Positions 1 through 9,695 of a stretch of 64,000 nt of DNA are shown in pieces. Origin of the DNA: an uncultured Mediterraneibacter sp. (GTDB lineage: Bacteria; Bacillota; Clostridia; Lachnospirales; Lachnospiraceae); assembly GCA_944384505.1 (NCBI GenBank), contig CALWTQ010000004.1, positions 27,879 through 91,878 of the forward strand, written 5' to 3'. The notes below the pieces were generated by a model that worked only from the letters and a program-made list of their open reading frames with translations, searched no databases and had not been told where the DNA came from. Numbering within the stretch: the stretch's first letter is position 1; the number at the start of each line of letters is the position of its first letter. A program made the translations under genes and the position numbers.

Positions 1-2
1 GG

Positions 3-1013
3 GAAGAATTAAAGAGTGGAAACCGTTCGATCTTAAGCCGGAAGCTGGTGGATCTGATGGAAGACCGGCTTGCGAAGCGGGAACAGATCATGCTCTTCTT
101 AAACCGCAGGGGATATTCGGGATTTGTTTCCTGCAGGGAGTGCGGGCATGTGATCAAATGTCCTCACTGCGATATCTCCCTGTCGGTTCACAGGGACGGG
201 CGGATGCGGTGTCATTACTGCGGCTACTCTCAGCCGCGGATTACAAAGTGCCCGGAGTGCGGATCTGTGCACATCGGAGAATTCCGGGCGGGGACTCAGC
301 AGATAGAAGATATGGTAAAGACGATGTTCCCCAAATCAAGAGTGCTGCGGATGGATATGGACACGACCCGCCACAAGGACGGACATGAGAAGATTCTCTC
401 TACATTTGCGGACGGGGATGCGGATATCCTGGTGGGCACGCAGATGATTGTGAAAGGGCACGACTTCCCCAATGTCACCCTGGTGGGGGTGCTGGCGGCG
501 GATATGTCTCTGTACACGGATGATTACCGCTCCGGGGAGCGCACCTTTCAGCTTCTGACCCAGGCGGAAGGCCGGGCGGGCCGGGGAGAGAAGGCGGGTG
601 CTGCGGTGATCCAGACCTACAGTCCGGATCACTACGCGGTGCAGACTGCGGCGGCCCAGGATTACGAGGCGTTCTATGAGGAGGAGATCCGTTACCGTAC
701 ATTGATGGGATATCCCCCTGTGGAAAACCTGCTGGCACTCTTTGTCTCCTGCGAAGATGAGGCGCTGCTGGAGAAGGGATGCCATTATTTGAAGGAATAT
801 GTCCTCAGAGTGAGCGGCCGCGCGGAGGCTTCCGTGATCGGTCCGGCAAGCCCGGGGATTGAGAAGATCCGGGACATTTACCGGAGAGTGATCTATGTTA
901 AGACAGAACGGTATGAGGACCTTGTGGAGATCAAGGATAAGACGGAGAAATATATAGAGATAAATTCCGGTTTTGACCGGATGAGAATACAGTTTGACTT
1001 CAATCCGATGTAG
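3..1013 (+). CDS. priA: Primosomal protein N' (replication restart helicase PriA), C-terminal part
   Basis: PriA is a 3'-5' DNA helicase that reloads the replisome at stalled forks. Only the last ~336 residues lie in the window; the frame is open through the left edge. Four CxxC pairs (CREC, CPHC, CHYC, CPEC) form the two-zinc insertion typical of PriA. The second helicase half follows: VGTQMIVKGHDFPNVTLV, then the motif VI-like QAEGRAGRG. The GTG at 48 is internal, not a start. Its 3' end is 52 bases from def, so it is probably the upstream gene of the formylation operon, a common order in clostridia. Confidence 0.95.
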   Translation, partial: EELKSGNRSILSRKLVDLMEDRLAKREQIMLFLNRRGYSGFVSCRECGHVIKCPHCDISLSVHRDGRMRCHYCGYSQPRITKCPECGSVHIGEFRAGTQQIEDMVKTMFPKSRVLRMDMDTTRHKDGHEKILSTFADGDADILVGTQMIVKGHDFPNVTLVGVLAADMSLYTDDYRSGERTFQLLTQAEGRAGRGEKAGAAVIQTYSPDHYAVQTAAAQDYEAFYEEEIRYRTLMGYPPVENLLALFVSCEDEALLEKGCHYLKEYVLRVSGRAEASVIGPASPGIEKIRDIYRRVIYVKTERYEDLVEIKDKTEKYIEINSGFDRMRIQFDFNPM

Positions 1014-1065
1014 TACAGCGGATGAACTGTTATCAAAAACAATGTGATGAAAAGAGGAGAATATT

Positions 1066-1584
1066 ATGGCGATCAGACAGGTAAGAGAGATTGGCGATGA
1101 GATACTGACAAAACAGTGCAAGGAAGTGCCTAAGATGACGCTGCGCACGAAGATCCTGATCGGGGATATGCTGGAGACGATGTATGACAAGAACGGCGTG
1201 GGGCTGGCGGCTCCCCAGGTGGGCGTACTAAAACGGATCGTAGTCATTGATGTGGGCGAGGGGCCGATCGTGCTTATTAACCCGGAGATCATCGAGACGT
1301 CCGGGGAGCAGACCGGAGAAGAAGGATGCTTAAGCGTGCCCGGGAAATGGGGCAATGTGACCCGTCCGAACTATGTGAAGGTGCGGGCGTACAATCAGGA
1401 CATGGAACTCTGTGAGCTTGAGGGGGAAGGCCTGCTGGCACGGGCGTTCTGCCATGAGATCGACCACCTGAAAGGCGAGCTCTATGTGGATAAGACACTG
1501 GACGGACTTCATGACGTGACATATGATGAAACAGAGGAAGATGATGAAGGGGAAGGCACGGAAACGGAGGAGCGGACAGTATGA
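1066..1584 (+). CDS. def: Peptide deformylase
   Basis: Removes the N-formyl group from new proteins, using a bound metal (usually Fe2+). All three family motifs are present: GVGLAAPQ at residues 44-51, EGCLS at 86-90 (Cys88 is a metal ligand) and HEIDH at 130-134 (two His ligands and the catalytic Glu). The first ~150 residues cover the usual domain; the last ~20 are a strongly acidic tail (many Glu/Asp). An AAGAGGAG ribosome site precedes ATG 1066. The stop overlaps the fmt start (ATGA), so the two formyl-cycle genes are translationally coupled. Confidence 0.97.
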   Translation: MAIRQVREIGDEILTKQCKEVPKMTLRTKILIGDMLETMYDKNGVGLAAPQVGVLKRIVVIDVGEGPIVLINPEIIETSGEQTGEEGCLSVPGKWGNVTRPNYVKVRAYNQDMELCELEGEGLLARAFCHEIDHLKGELYVDKTLDGLHDVTYDETEEDDEGEGTETEERTV

Positions 1585-2549
1585 GGATCATTTTTATGGG
1601 AACCCCGGATTTTTCGGTGGGAACGCTGGAGGCGCTTGTCGGGGCGGGACACGACGTCTGCCTTGCGGTGACTCAGCCGGATAAGCCAAGGGGCAGAGGA
1701 AAGGAGATGCAGTTCTCACCAGTCAAGGAGGCTGCACTCAGACTTGGAATTCCGGTGTATCAGCCGAAACGGATCCGCAATCCGGAATGCGCGGAGGAAC
1801 TGAGAAAATATGGCGCGGACGTTATGGTGGTGATCGCTTTCGGGCAGATCCTGCCGAAGTCCATTCTGGAGATGACGCCTTACGGCTGTATTAATGTACA
1901 CGCTTCGCTCCTTCCCAAATACAGGGGCGCGGCGCCGATCCAGTGGGCGGTCATCGAGGGGGAGAAAGTGACGGGAGTCACCATGATGCAGATGGACGAG
2001 GGCCTTGATACCGGAGATATGATCATGAAGCAGGAAGTGCCGATTGCGGAGGACGAGACCGGGGAGAGCCTGCATGACAAGCTTTCTGAGGCGGGGGCGA
2101 AGCTCTGCGTGGAGACGCTTAAAGCGCTGGAAGATAAAACCGCACATTTTGAGAAGCAGGGAGAGAGCCCGACCGCTTACGCGAAGATGCTGACAAAGGA
2201 GATGGGGAATATTGACTGGAGTGACCCGGCAGTCCGCATCGAGCGTCTGATCCGCGGTTTAAATTCCTGGCCCAGTGCATATACTCACTGGAAAGGGAAA
2301 GTGATGAAGATCTGGCGGGCGAAAGCAGAACCGGCAGATACGGAACCTGCAAAGGCGGAACCGGCAGAAGCGGGAACGGCAGTTCCGGGAACTGTGCTCT
2401 GTGTGGGAAAAGATGACTTTACAGTACAGACCGGGGATGGAATCCTGAGAATTCTGGAAGTGCAGATTCCGGGGAAGAAGAGGATGGAAACAGGCGCTTT
2501 CCTGAGGGGGTATCCAATAGAGCCCGGCACAGTATTTACGCGCGGATAG
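1581..2549 (+). CDS. fmt: Methionyl-tRNA formyltransferase
   Basis: Transfers formyl from 10-formyl-THF to Met-tRNAfMet. The N-terminal formyltransferase domain carries the catalytic Asn105 and His107 (NVHASLLP) and Asp146 (GLDTGD), and opens with the [12 protein letters not shown] start typical of the family. The C-terminal tRNA-binding domain ([14 protein letters not shown] onward) contains an extra low-complexity stretch of Glu-Pro-Ala type repeats around residues 253-272, not part of the standard fold. It overlaps def by four bases. Length 322 residues is normal for the family (about 310-320). Confidence 0.97.
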   Translation: MRIIFMGTPDFSVGTLEALVGAGHDVCLAVTQPDKPRGRGKEMQFSPVKEAALRLGIPVYQPKRIRNPECAEELRKYGADVMVVIAFGQILPKSILEMTPYGCINVHASLLPKYRGAAPIQWAVIEGEKVTGVTMMQMDEGLDTGDMIMKQEVPIAEDETGESLHDKLSEAGAKLCVETLKALEDKTAHFEKQGESPTAYAKMLTKEMGNIDWSDPAVRIERLIRGLNSWPSAYTHWKGKVMKIWRAKAEPADTEPAKAEPAEAGTAVPGTVLCVGKDDFTVQTGDGILRILEVQIPGKKRMETGAFLRGYPIEPGTVFTRG

Positions 2550-2592
2550 CGGAAAAGGGCGCCGGCTTATGTGAGATCAGGAGGTTGACAGG

Positions 2593-3297
2593 ATGTTTTA
2601 CTATTACTATGACTGGACGTATATGCTTGTTATCATTGGCGTTGTTATCTGTATGGCAGCGTCCGCCCGGGTGAACGGAGTTTTTTCAAGATATTCCACT
2701 GTCCGCAGCCGTGTGGGGCTGACCGGGAAGGAGGCGGCGGAAGAAATCCTGAGAAGAAACGGAATCTACGATGTGAGAGTGATCCATATTCCGGGAAACC
2801 TGACAGACCACTATAATCCGGGGAAAAAGACGCTGGGGCTGTCGGACACAGTGTATAATTCCGCTTCTGTTGCGGCGGTGGGCGTAGCGGCCCACGAGTG
2901 TGGCCACGCAGTACAGCACGCCACAGGATATGCGCCGCTGTCCCTGAGAGGAGCTCTTGTGCCGGTGGCGAATATTGGTTCCGCGCTGTCATGGCCGCTG
3001 ATTATTCTGGGGCTGCTTCTGACGGGGCAGACGTCAGCTTTGTTTATCAATCTGGGTATCCTGCTGTTTTCGGCGGCGGTGTTGTTCCAGATTGTAACTC
3101 TGCCTGTAGAATTCAATGCTTCCGGCCGGGCGGTGAGAGCGCTCGAGACGTCAGGGATGCTGTACCCGGATGAGGTGGGCGAAGTAAAGCAGGTGCTCAG
3201 CGCTGCGGCTCTGACCTATGTGGCCAGCGCGGCGGCCATGATCCTGCAGCTTCTTCGTCTTTTGATTATTACAGGAGGAAGAAGGCGGAATGAATAA
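2593..3297 (+). CDS. Membrane zinc metallopeptidase, YugP-like (Zn_peptidase_2 family)
   Basis: Predicted membrane-embedded neutral zinc protease of unknown substrate. The HECGHAVQHATGY segment around residues 103-115 supplies the HExxH-like zinc site (here HECGH), as in B. subtilis YugP. A hydrophobic segment lies at the N-terminus (MLVIIGVVICMAAS) and two or three more flank residues 120-225. AGGAGG sits just upstream of ATG 2593. The 3' end overlaps rsmB by eight bases. Family assignment is firm; the biological role is not known from the sequence. Confidence 0.9.
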   Translation: MFYYYYDWTYMLVIIGVVICMAASARVNGVFSRYSTVRSRVGLTGKEAAEEILRRNGIYDVRVIHIPGNLTDHYNPGKKTLGLSDTVYNSASVAAVGVAAHECGHAVQHATGYAPLSLRGALVPVANIGSALSWPLIILGLLLTGQTSALFINLGILLFSAAVLFQIVTLPVEFNASGRAVRALETSGMLYPDEVGEVKQVLSAAALTYVASAAAMILQLLRLLIITGGRRRNE

Positions 3298-4726
3298 ACA
3301 GATAAACGAGAGGGAGATCGTGCTGGAGGTTCTTATGGAAATCACAGAGAACGGCCAGTACAGCCATATCATCCTCCGGGATGTGCTTGCAAAGTACCAG
3401 TATCTTGCGAAGCGGGAGCGGGCGTTTATATCCAGAGTGACCGAGGGAACTCTGGAGCATATGATCGAGATTGATTATATATTAGACCAGTTCTCAAAAG
3501 TGAAAGTGGAGAAGATGAAGCCGGTGATCCGCAATCTGCTGCGCAGCGCGGTATATCAGCTGAAATATATGGACAGCGTACCGGACCGGGCTGTGTGCAG
3601 CGAGTCAGTAAAGCTGGCTGTAAAAAAAGGATTTTCTGGTCTGAAAGGCTACGTAAACGGCGTGCTGAGAAATATCGCCAGGGGACTTGAGGATGTGAAA
3701 TATCCAGAGGAAGGCTCACGCGCGCTGTCCGTGAGGTATTCCTGCCCGGAATGGATCATCCGGCTGTGGCAGAACTACTATGAAGACGATGTGATTGAAG
3801 CAATGCTTGCTGATTTCCTGACAGAGAAACCGCTGTCTATCCGCTGCTGTTTACACAGGATAAGCCCGGAAGAGTTAAAGGGACGCCTGGAAAAAGAGGG
3901 CGTGAAAGTGGAGGCGCATCCCTATCTGCCCTACGCTTTCCTGATCTCGGGGTATGACCATCTGGAGGGGCTGGAAAGCTTCCGGGAAGGACTCTTTACC
4001 GTGCAGGATGTAAGTTCCATGCTCGTGGGAGAGCTCCTGGGAGTGAAGGCAGGAGATTTTATTATTGATGTGTGCGCCGCTCCGGGAGGAAAGGCGATGC
4101 ACGCCGCGGAGAAGCTTCTGCTGGCGGAAGGCAGTGCAGAGTCGGAAAACACACGCTATTCGGAGGACCGGAAGGAAGCCGCCTCGGATCCAGAGAACTT
4201 GTGCGGCCGGGTGGAGGCGCGGGATCTGACAGAGCATAAGGTGGATCTGATCCGGACCAATATTGCCCGCATGGGTCTTGAGAATATTTCCGCTGTCTGC
4301 ATGGACGCCTCTGTTTTGGACGAAGAGTCACGGGAAAAGGCAGACGCGGTGATCGCGGATCTGCCCTGTTCGGGGCTGGGAGTGCTGGGGCGAAAGCTGG
4401 ATTTGAGATACAGGGCTGATCCGGATGGGATAAAAAGCCTCGTTAAGCTTCAGCGGAAGATATTAAGCTGCGCAAAAGAATATGTAAAACCCGGCGGTGC
4501 ATTGATTTACAGCACATGTACTGTGAATCCGGAGGAAAATACAGAGAATGTCTATCGGTTCCTGGAGGAAAATCCGGAGTTTGAGCTGGATGATATTTCA
4601 GATGGGCTCTGTCCAGAGCTTAGGGAGAGTGTGACGGAGAAGGGATGTATACAGCTCCTTCCGGGAATCCACAGCTGTGATGGATTCTTTATCGCAAGAC
4701 TTGTGAAGAAGGAACGGGAGAGCTGA
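3290..4726 (+). CDS. rsmB: 16S rRNA (cytosine-967-C5)-methyltransferase RsmB
   Basis: SAM-dependent methylation of C967 of 16S rRNA. An N-terminal NusB-like RNA-binding domain (about 1-140) is followed by a Rossmann methyltransferase with DVCAAPGGKAMHAAEK (SAM loop), DLPCSGLGVLG (motif IV Cys) and STCTVNPEEN (catalytic motif VI Cys). A hydrophilic insert of about 30 residues (roughly 280-310, rich in Glu, Ser and Arg) lies after the SAM loop and makes the protein longer (478) than the usual ~440-450. Overlap with the upstream protease gene argues for coupling. Confidence 0.95.
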   Translation: MNKQINEREIVLEVLMEITENGQYSHIILRDVLAKYQYLAKRERAFISRVTEGTLEHMIEIDYILDQFSKVKVEKMKPVIRNLLRSAVYQLKYMDSVPDRAVCSESVKLAVKKGFSGLKGYVNGVLRNIARGLEDVKYPEEGSRALSVRYSCPEWIIRLWQNYYEDDVIEAMLADFLTEKPLSIRCCLHRISPEELKGRLEKEGVKVEAHPYLPYAFLISGYDHLEGLESFREGLFTVQDVSSMLVGELLGVKAGDFIIDVCAAPGGKAMHAAEKLLLAEGSAESENTRYSEDRKEAASDPENLCGRVEARDLTEHKVDLIRTNIARMGLENISAVCMDASVLDEESREKADAVIADLPCSGLGVLGRKLDLRYRADPDGIKSLVKLQRKILSCAKEYVKPGGALIYSTCTVNPEENTENVYRFLEENPEFELDDISDGLCPELRESVTEKGCIQLLPGIHSCDGFFIARLVKKERES

Positions 4727-4795
4727 GGCGCTTTCCCTGCGGTGAATGGCTGCGTTAAAAGAAGCCGGGAAAAACAGAAAAGGAAATGGATCTAC

Positions 4796-5896
4796 ATGAA
4801 AAAGGACATCCGTGCGTATGGATATGAGGAATTAAATACGGAGATTATCAATCTGGGCGAGAAGGCCTTCCGGGCAAAGCAGATCTACGACTGGCTGCAT
4901 GTGAAGCTGGCGGGGAGCTTTGATGAGATGACAAACCTCTCTAAAGCGCTCAGAGAGAAGCTGGACCAGGAGTATGTGATCCTTCCGGTGGAACTGGAAG
5001 AGCGGCAGGTGTCAAAGCAGGACGGGACGAACAAGTTTCTCTTCCGGCTGTATGACGGGAATATGGTGGAAAGTGTACTTATGAGGTATAAGCACGGGAA
5101 TTCCGTATGTATTTCCTCCCAGGCAGGGTGCCGGATGGGCTGCGTGTTCTGCGCTTCCACAATCGGGGGATTAAAGAGGAATCTCTCTGCATCGGAGATG
5201 CTGGGGCAGGTCTACCAGATCCAGAAGATCATCGGTGAGAGGGTACATAACGTAGTTGTTATGGGAACCGGGGAACCTCTGGACAACTATGACAACTTTG
5301 TCCGCTTCGTGCGTATTCTCACAGAGGAACACGGGCTTCACATCAGCCAGAGAAATGTGACCGTCTCTACATGCGGCATTGTCCCGAACATGCTTAAGCT
5401 TGCGGATGAAAATCTTCAGATCACACTGGCTCTCTCCCTGCATGGTTCTACACAGGAGAAGCGGAGGAAACTTATGCCTGTGGCGAACAAATATGAACTT
5501 GGGGAAGTGCTGGCGGCCTGTGATACATATTTTGAAAAAACAGGACGCAGGGTGACGTTTGAGTACAGTCTGGTGCACGGAGTGAACGACCGGGATGAAG
5601 ACGCGGGAGAGCTGGCGGCAATCTTAAAGCCCAGGAACTGCCATCTGAACCTGATCCCGGTCAATCCGGTGAGGGAGCGTGATTTTATACGCCCGACCCG
5701 CGAAAATGCGCTCAATTTCAAAAATAAACTTGAAAAAAGTGGAATAAATGTTACTATAAGAAGGGAAATGGGCTCTGATATCGACGGAGCCTGTGGACAG
5801 CTCCGCCGGCGGTACGCGTCAAAAAACGCGCCGGCAGACAGAAAAATGATGACAGACAGCAGCGCGGCAGCAGAAGAAAGAGCAGGCGGGGCGTGA
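4796..5896 (+). CDS. rlmN: Dual-specificity 23S rRNA A2503 / tRNA A37 methyltransferase RlmN
   Basis: Radical-SAM enzyme methylating C2 of adenine in 23S rRNA and tRNA. The [4Fe-4S] cysteines are in GCRMGCVFCAS (CxxxCxxC), followed by GTGEPLDNYDN and STCGIVPNM. The second catalytic Cys lies near the C-terminus in DGACGQLRRR. I place the start at ATG 4796 (MKKDIRAYGYEEL, the family start, with AGGAAA upstream); an in-frame GTG at 4742 would add an 18-residue tail with no family support. The C-terminal ~25 residues are a divergent polar extension. It overlaps the next frame by four bases. Confidence 0.96.
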   Translation: MKKDIRAYGYEELNTEIINLGEKAFRAKQIYDWLHVKLAGSFDEMTNLSKALREKLDQEYVILPVELEERQVSKQDGTNKFLFRLYDGNMVESVLMRYKHGNSVCISSQAGCRMGCVFCASTIGGLKRNLSASEMLGQVYQIQKIIGERVHNVVVMGTGEPLDNYDNFVRFVRILTEEHGLHISQRNVTVSTCGIVPNMLKLADENLQITLALSLHGSTQEKRRKLMPVANKYELGEVLAACDTYFEKTGRRVTFEYSLVHGVNDRDEDAGELAAILKPRNCHLNLIPVNPVRERDFIRPTRENALNFKNKLEKSGINVTIRREMGSDIDGACGQLRRRYASKNAPADRKMMTDSSAAAEERAGGA

Positions 5897-5934
5897 TCTG
5901 CGGCATCAAAGCGGACAGAGAAAAGGAGACAGAT

Positions 5935-6678
5935 ATGAGGACGTTTTCAATTACAGACGTAGGAATGGTACGGCAGGTGAATCAGGATTATGTCTACGCG
6001 ACAGATCAGCCTCTGGGTATCCTTCAGAATCTCTTTGTAGTCGCGGACGGAATGGGAGGCCACCAGGCCGGCGATTACGCTTCTAAGTATACGGTTGAAG
6101 TGCTGAAAAGAGAGCTCAGCAGAAGTGAAGGCGAGGACGTTGAAAAGTGTCTTGTATCGGCAATCAAGACGGCGAATAGGGAGATCATCAGAGAAGCCGG
6201 CGGGGACGAACATCTCAAGGGGATGGGAACCACGGTCGTAGCGGCTACGATCATGAATCAGATGATGTACTTCGCCAATGTAGGAGACAGCCGTCTGTAC
6301 CTGATTAATCAGGGAATCCAGCAGCTTACCAAGGATCACTCCCTTGTGGAGGAGATGGTCCGGCTGGGCGGCATTAAGCCGGAAGAGGCGAAACACCATC
6401 CGGATAAGAATATTATTACAAGGGCGATCGGCGCGAAAGCCGATGTGGATGTTGATTTCTATGAACACCGTCTGAAACGGGGAGACATCATACTGATGTG
6501 TACGGACGGTCTGAGCAATATGGTGGAGGATGAAGAACTCTTCCATATCGTCCAGGGGGGAAGGGACATTGTGGAGGCAGGCCAGGCCCTTGTGGATACA
6601 GCAAAGGAAAACGGCGGGACAGACAATATAGGGGTTGTCCTGATTGAGCCGTTCTCAGATGAGGTGAGTGTATTATGA
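5935..6678 (+). CDS. prpC: PP2C-family protein serine/threonine phosphatase (PrpC/Stp)
   Basis: Dephosphorylates targets of the neighbouring PASTA kinase. The PP2C metal-binding motifs are all there: DVGMVRQVNQDYVY, VVADGMGGHQAGD, FANVGDSRLYL, MCTDGLSNMV and GGTDNIGVVLIE. The start is ATG 5935 (MRTFSITDVG), preceded by AAAGGAGA at the right distance; an upstream in-frame ATG (5893) overlaps rlmN and lacks support. The stop overlaps the kinase start by four bases, the standard coupled phosphatase-kinase pair of Firmicutes. Confidence 0.96.
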   Translation: MRTFSITDVGMVRQVNQDYVYATDQPLGILQNLFVVADGMGGHQAGDYASKYTVEVLKRELSRSEGEDVEKCLVSAIKTANREIIREAGGDEHLKGMGTTVVAATIMNQMMYFANVGDSRLYLINQGIQQLTKDHSLVEEMVRLGGIKPEEAKHHPDKNIITRAIGAKADVDVDFYEHRLKRGDIILMCTDGLSNMVEDEELFHIVQGGRDIVEAGQALVDTAKENGGTDNIGVVLIEPFSDEVSVL

Positions 6679-8759
6679 TTAAAGAAGGAGTAGTATTAGG
6701 GAAACGGTATGAGATACTGGGCCGCATCGGTTCCGGAGGAATGGCCGATGTTTATAAGAGCAAGGACCATAAGCTGAACCGGTATGTGGCGGTAAAAGTG
6801 CTGAAGAGTGATTATCGTCAGGATGAAGTCTTTATTAAGAAGTTCGTAAGCGAGGCGCAGGCGGCCGCAGGGCTGATGCATCCGAACGTGGTAAACGTCT
6901 ATGACGTGGGCCAGGACAGGGGCCTTTATTATATGGTCATGGAACTGGTGGAAGGGATCACGCTGAAAGATTACATTGAGAAAAAGGGAAGGCTTTCAGC
7001 AAAGGAGACAATCAGCATCTCAATTCAGATGGTGACGGGACTCCAGGCAGCTCATAACCAGCATATCATACACCGGGATATTAAACCTCAGAATATTATC
7101 ATTTCAAAAGACGGAAAAGTAAAAGTAACAGACTTCGGCATTGCACGCGCCACAACGTCTACCCAGACGATCAGCACGAGTGTTATGGGGTCTGTTCACT
7201 ATACGTCGCCTGAGCAGGCAAAGGGCGGGCTGGTGGATCAGAAAAGTGATATTTATTCCATCGGTATCACGATGTATGAGATGATTACCGGGCATGTCCC
7301 CTTTGACGGCGACTCCACTGTGACAGTGGCGCTGAAGCATCTCCAGGAGGAGCTCAGGTCTCCGGCGGAGGAAGTGCCGGACATCCCCTACAGCCTGGAA
7401 TGCATTATTATGAAATGTACTCAGAAGAATCCGAACCTGCGTTATCCGGACTGCGCGTCTCTTCTGCAGGATCTGAAGCACTCTCTGGTGGATCCGGACG
7501 GGGACTTTGTCGTTCTCGGAGCAGGAGCGCCGTCCAGGGATACGGATCAGACTGTGGTAATGTCAACAGAAGAGCTGGAGCGGGTTCAGGCGCGTGGTTA
7601 TGACAATAACTATGATGAAGATGATGAGGATGATGAGGAATACGATGACGATGAAGACGATGAGGACGATGAAGAGGACGATCGCCGCAGAGGCGACGGC
7701 AGACGCCGGAAGAAAAACAATGTAAATCCAGATACAAAGCGGATCATGCGCATCCTTATGATCGTGGCAGGCGTTGTGATCGCGCTTCTCGTTCTTTTCC
7801 TGGTGGCAAACGCGACAGGCTTCTTCTCAGGGCCGGGGCTGGCGTCCTCGTCAGAGAAAGAGATGGTGGAAGTGCCTGACGTAAAAGGAAGGACCTATGA
7901 AGAGGCAAAGGAAATCCTGAATAAAAAGAACCTCGGAATCCGGAAGGCCAACGAGGAGGAGCCATCCAACGAGTATGCGGCCGGAGAGATCAAGAGCCAG
8001 GATCCCGGCGCCGGAGAAGAGGTGGAGATCAACTCTACGATCACTGTTGTGATCAGCAGCGGTGAGGAGGCGGAGAAGGTTTCCGTGCCGAATGTGGTGA
8101 ACAGCAGCGAGGCCGATGCGGAGAAGGCGCTGCAGGCGGCGAACCTGAAAGTGACAAAAGGCACTCCGCAGTACAGCGACACTATAGCGGAAGGCAATGT
8201 AATCTCAAGTGATCCCGCTGCCGGGACAGAGGTTGACGAGGGAACTTCAGTGACCATTGTGGTAAGCCTTGGCGTTGAGCAGGCGACTGTGCCGGATCTC
8301 AGGAATAAGAGCGCGGCTGACGCGGAATCAGCTCTGGCATCCGCCGGGCTTGTGGGAAGCGCAGGTGAGGAATACAGCGACAGCGTGGCGGAGGGACTTG
8401 TAATATCGCAGAGCCCGTCGTCCGGAGAGCATGTGAACAAGGGCAGCACTGTAAGCTATGTGGTAAGCCTTGGGCCGAGAACTACGGTCGTAACCGTGCC
8501 GGAGGTGCGGGGAATGGATCAGAACACTGCGTTTACGCGGCTGACAGAAGAGGGACTGACTCCTTCCTATCAGGGAGAGACAGAGTATAACAGCAACTAT
8601 GGTCCCGGGCAGGTATGCAGGATGTCAGTCAGTCCGGGAACGGGAGTGGCTAAGGGAACTACGGTGCAGTTCTGGACGAATCCTATGACAGATCCCAGTG
8701 AATCTGAGGATTCAGAAAATGGAGGCGGGTCTTCTTCAGGATCAGAGACGACAGAATAG
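6675..8759 (+). CDS. prkC: Membrane Ser/Thr protein kinase with four PASTA domains (PrkC/StkP type)
   Basis: Sensor kinase for cell-wall fragments, acting in growth, division and germination control. Cytoplasmic kinase domain at about 10-270: GSGGMADVY loop, VAVKVLK lysine, HRDIKPQN catalytic loop, DFGIAR and SPEQAKG. A very acidic linker (about residues 310-340, almost only Asp/Glu) and a basic patch RRRGDGRRRKK precede one membrane segment (LMIVAGVVIALLVLFLVA). Outside lie four PASTA repeats, each opening with a VPDV/VPNV/VPDL/VPEV strand, then a Ser/Gly/Glu tail. Length 694 is typical. Confidence 0.96.
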   Translation: MIKEGVVLGKRYEILGRIGSGGMADVYKSKDHKLNRYVAVKVLKSDYRQDEVFIKKFVSEAQAAAGLMHPNVVNVYDVGQDRGLYYMVMELVEGITLKDYIEKKGRLSAKETISISIQMVTGLQAAHNQHIIHRDIKPQNIIISKDGKVKVTDFGIARATTSTQTISTSVMGSVHYTSPEQAKGGLVDQKSDIYSIGITMYEMITGHVPFDGDSTVTVALKHLQEELRSPAEEVPDIPYSLECIIMKCTQKNPNLRYPDCASLLQDLKHSLVDPDGDFVVLGAGAPSRDTDQTVVMSTEELERVQARGYDNNYDEDDEDDEEYDDDEDDEDDEEDDRRRGDGRRRKKNNVNPDTKRIMRILMIVAGVVIALLVLFLVANATGFFSGPGLASSSEKEMVEVPDVKGRTYEEAKEILNKKNLGIRKANEEEPSNEYAAGEIKSQDPGAGEEVEINSTITVVISSGEEAEKVSVPNVVNSSEADAEKALQAANLKVTKGTPQYSDTIAEGNVISSDPAAGTEVDEGTSVTIVVSLGVEQATVPDLRNKSAADAESALASAGLVGSAGEEYSDSVAEGLVISQSPSSGEHVNKGSTVSYVVSLGPRTTVVTVPEVRGMDQNTAFTRLTEEGLTPSYQGETEYNSNYGPGQVCRMSVSPGTGVAKGTTVQFWTNPMTDPSESEDSENGGGSSSGSETTE

Positions 8760-8815
8760 CAGAGACCGTCCGGAAGACCGGACATTCTCTGAAGTAAAAA
8801 CAGCAGCAGGAGAAT

Positions 8816-9694
8816 ATGCAGGGAAAAATTATAAAAGGAATTGCCGGATTCTATTACGTTCACGTGGTAGAATCCGGTGTTTATGAATGTAAGGCAAAAG
8901 GCATCTTCCGCAGGGAAGGCGTAAAGCCGCTGGTGGGAGATGATGTTGAGATTGAGATTACGCATGAGAAAGATATGGAAGGGAATATTATGAAGATCCT
9001 TCCAAGGAAAAATGAGCTGGTCCGCCCGGCTGTGGCGAATATAGATCAGGCTCTGGTGGTGTTTGCGGTGGCGAAGCCGCAGCCCCACTTTAATTTACTG
9101 GACAGGTTCCTTGTCACAATGGAAAGCCGGGAAATCCCGGCAGTGCTCTGCTTTAACAAGACGGACGCTGCGGGAGAGGACTCCCCTTCACAGCTGGAGG
9201 AGATCTATGGGGGATGCGGATATCCGCTCCTTTTTACCAGCGCGAAGGAAGAGAAAAACATCGGCGAACTCAAAAAACTTCTCCGGGGGAAAACAACGGC
9301 GATTGCAGGGCCTTCGGGAGTCGGCAAGTCTTCACTGATCAATCTCCTTCAGTCCGGAGTGCGGATGGAGACCGGGAGTATCAGCCGGAAGATTGAACGC
9401 GGCAGACATACGACAAGGCACTCAGAATTAATCGTTATCGGAGATGATTCTTATATTATGGATACTCCGGGGTTCAGCTCTCTCTACATCAGTGGAATGG
9501 AAAAGGAAGACCTGAAATACTGCTTTCCGGAATTTTCGCCATATGAAGGACATTGCCGCTTTCACGGCTGTGATCATGTCCACGAACCGGACTGCGCGGT
9601 CAGGCAGGCTGTTGAGGAAGGCCGGATACACCGGGTAAGGTATGAGGACTATACCGCGATGTACCAGGAACTGCAGGAAAGGAGAAAGTACTAG
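8816..9694 (+). CDS. rsgA: Small ribosomal subunit biogenesis GTPase RsgA
   Basis: Circularly permuted GTPase that checks late 30S assembly. An N-terminal OB fold (about 1-70) is followed by NKTD (G4), then GPSGVGKSSL (G1 P-loop) and DTPGFSS (G3), the permuted order diagnostic of the family. The C-terminal zinc site uses Cys and His of CRFHGCDHVHEPDC. GCAGGAGAAT precedes ATG 8816. It sits 56 bases after prkC and directly before rpe, the usual clostridial order. Confidence 0.96.
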   Translation: MQGKIIKGIAGFYYVHVVESGVYECKAKGIFRREGVKPLVGDDVEIEITHEKDMEGNIMKILPRKNELVRPAVANIDQALVVFAVAKPQPHFNLLDRFLVTMESREIPAVLCFNKTDAAGEDSPSQLEEIYGGCGYPLLFTSAKEEKNIGELKKLLRGKTTAIAGPSGVGKSSLINLLQSGVRMETGSISRKIERGRHTTRHSELIVIGDDSYIMDTPGFSSLYISGMEKEDLKYCFPEFSPYEGHCRFHGCDHVHEPDCAVRQAVEEGRIHRVRYEDYTAMYQELQERRKY

Positions 9695-9695
9695 T

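Noticed and set aside
336-1355. 339-codon frame on the minus strand opposite priA and def
   Set aside because: It is antisense to two well-supported genes, with an unpatterned product and no ribosome site.
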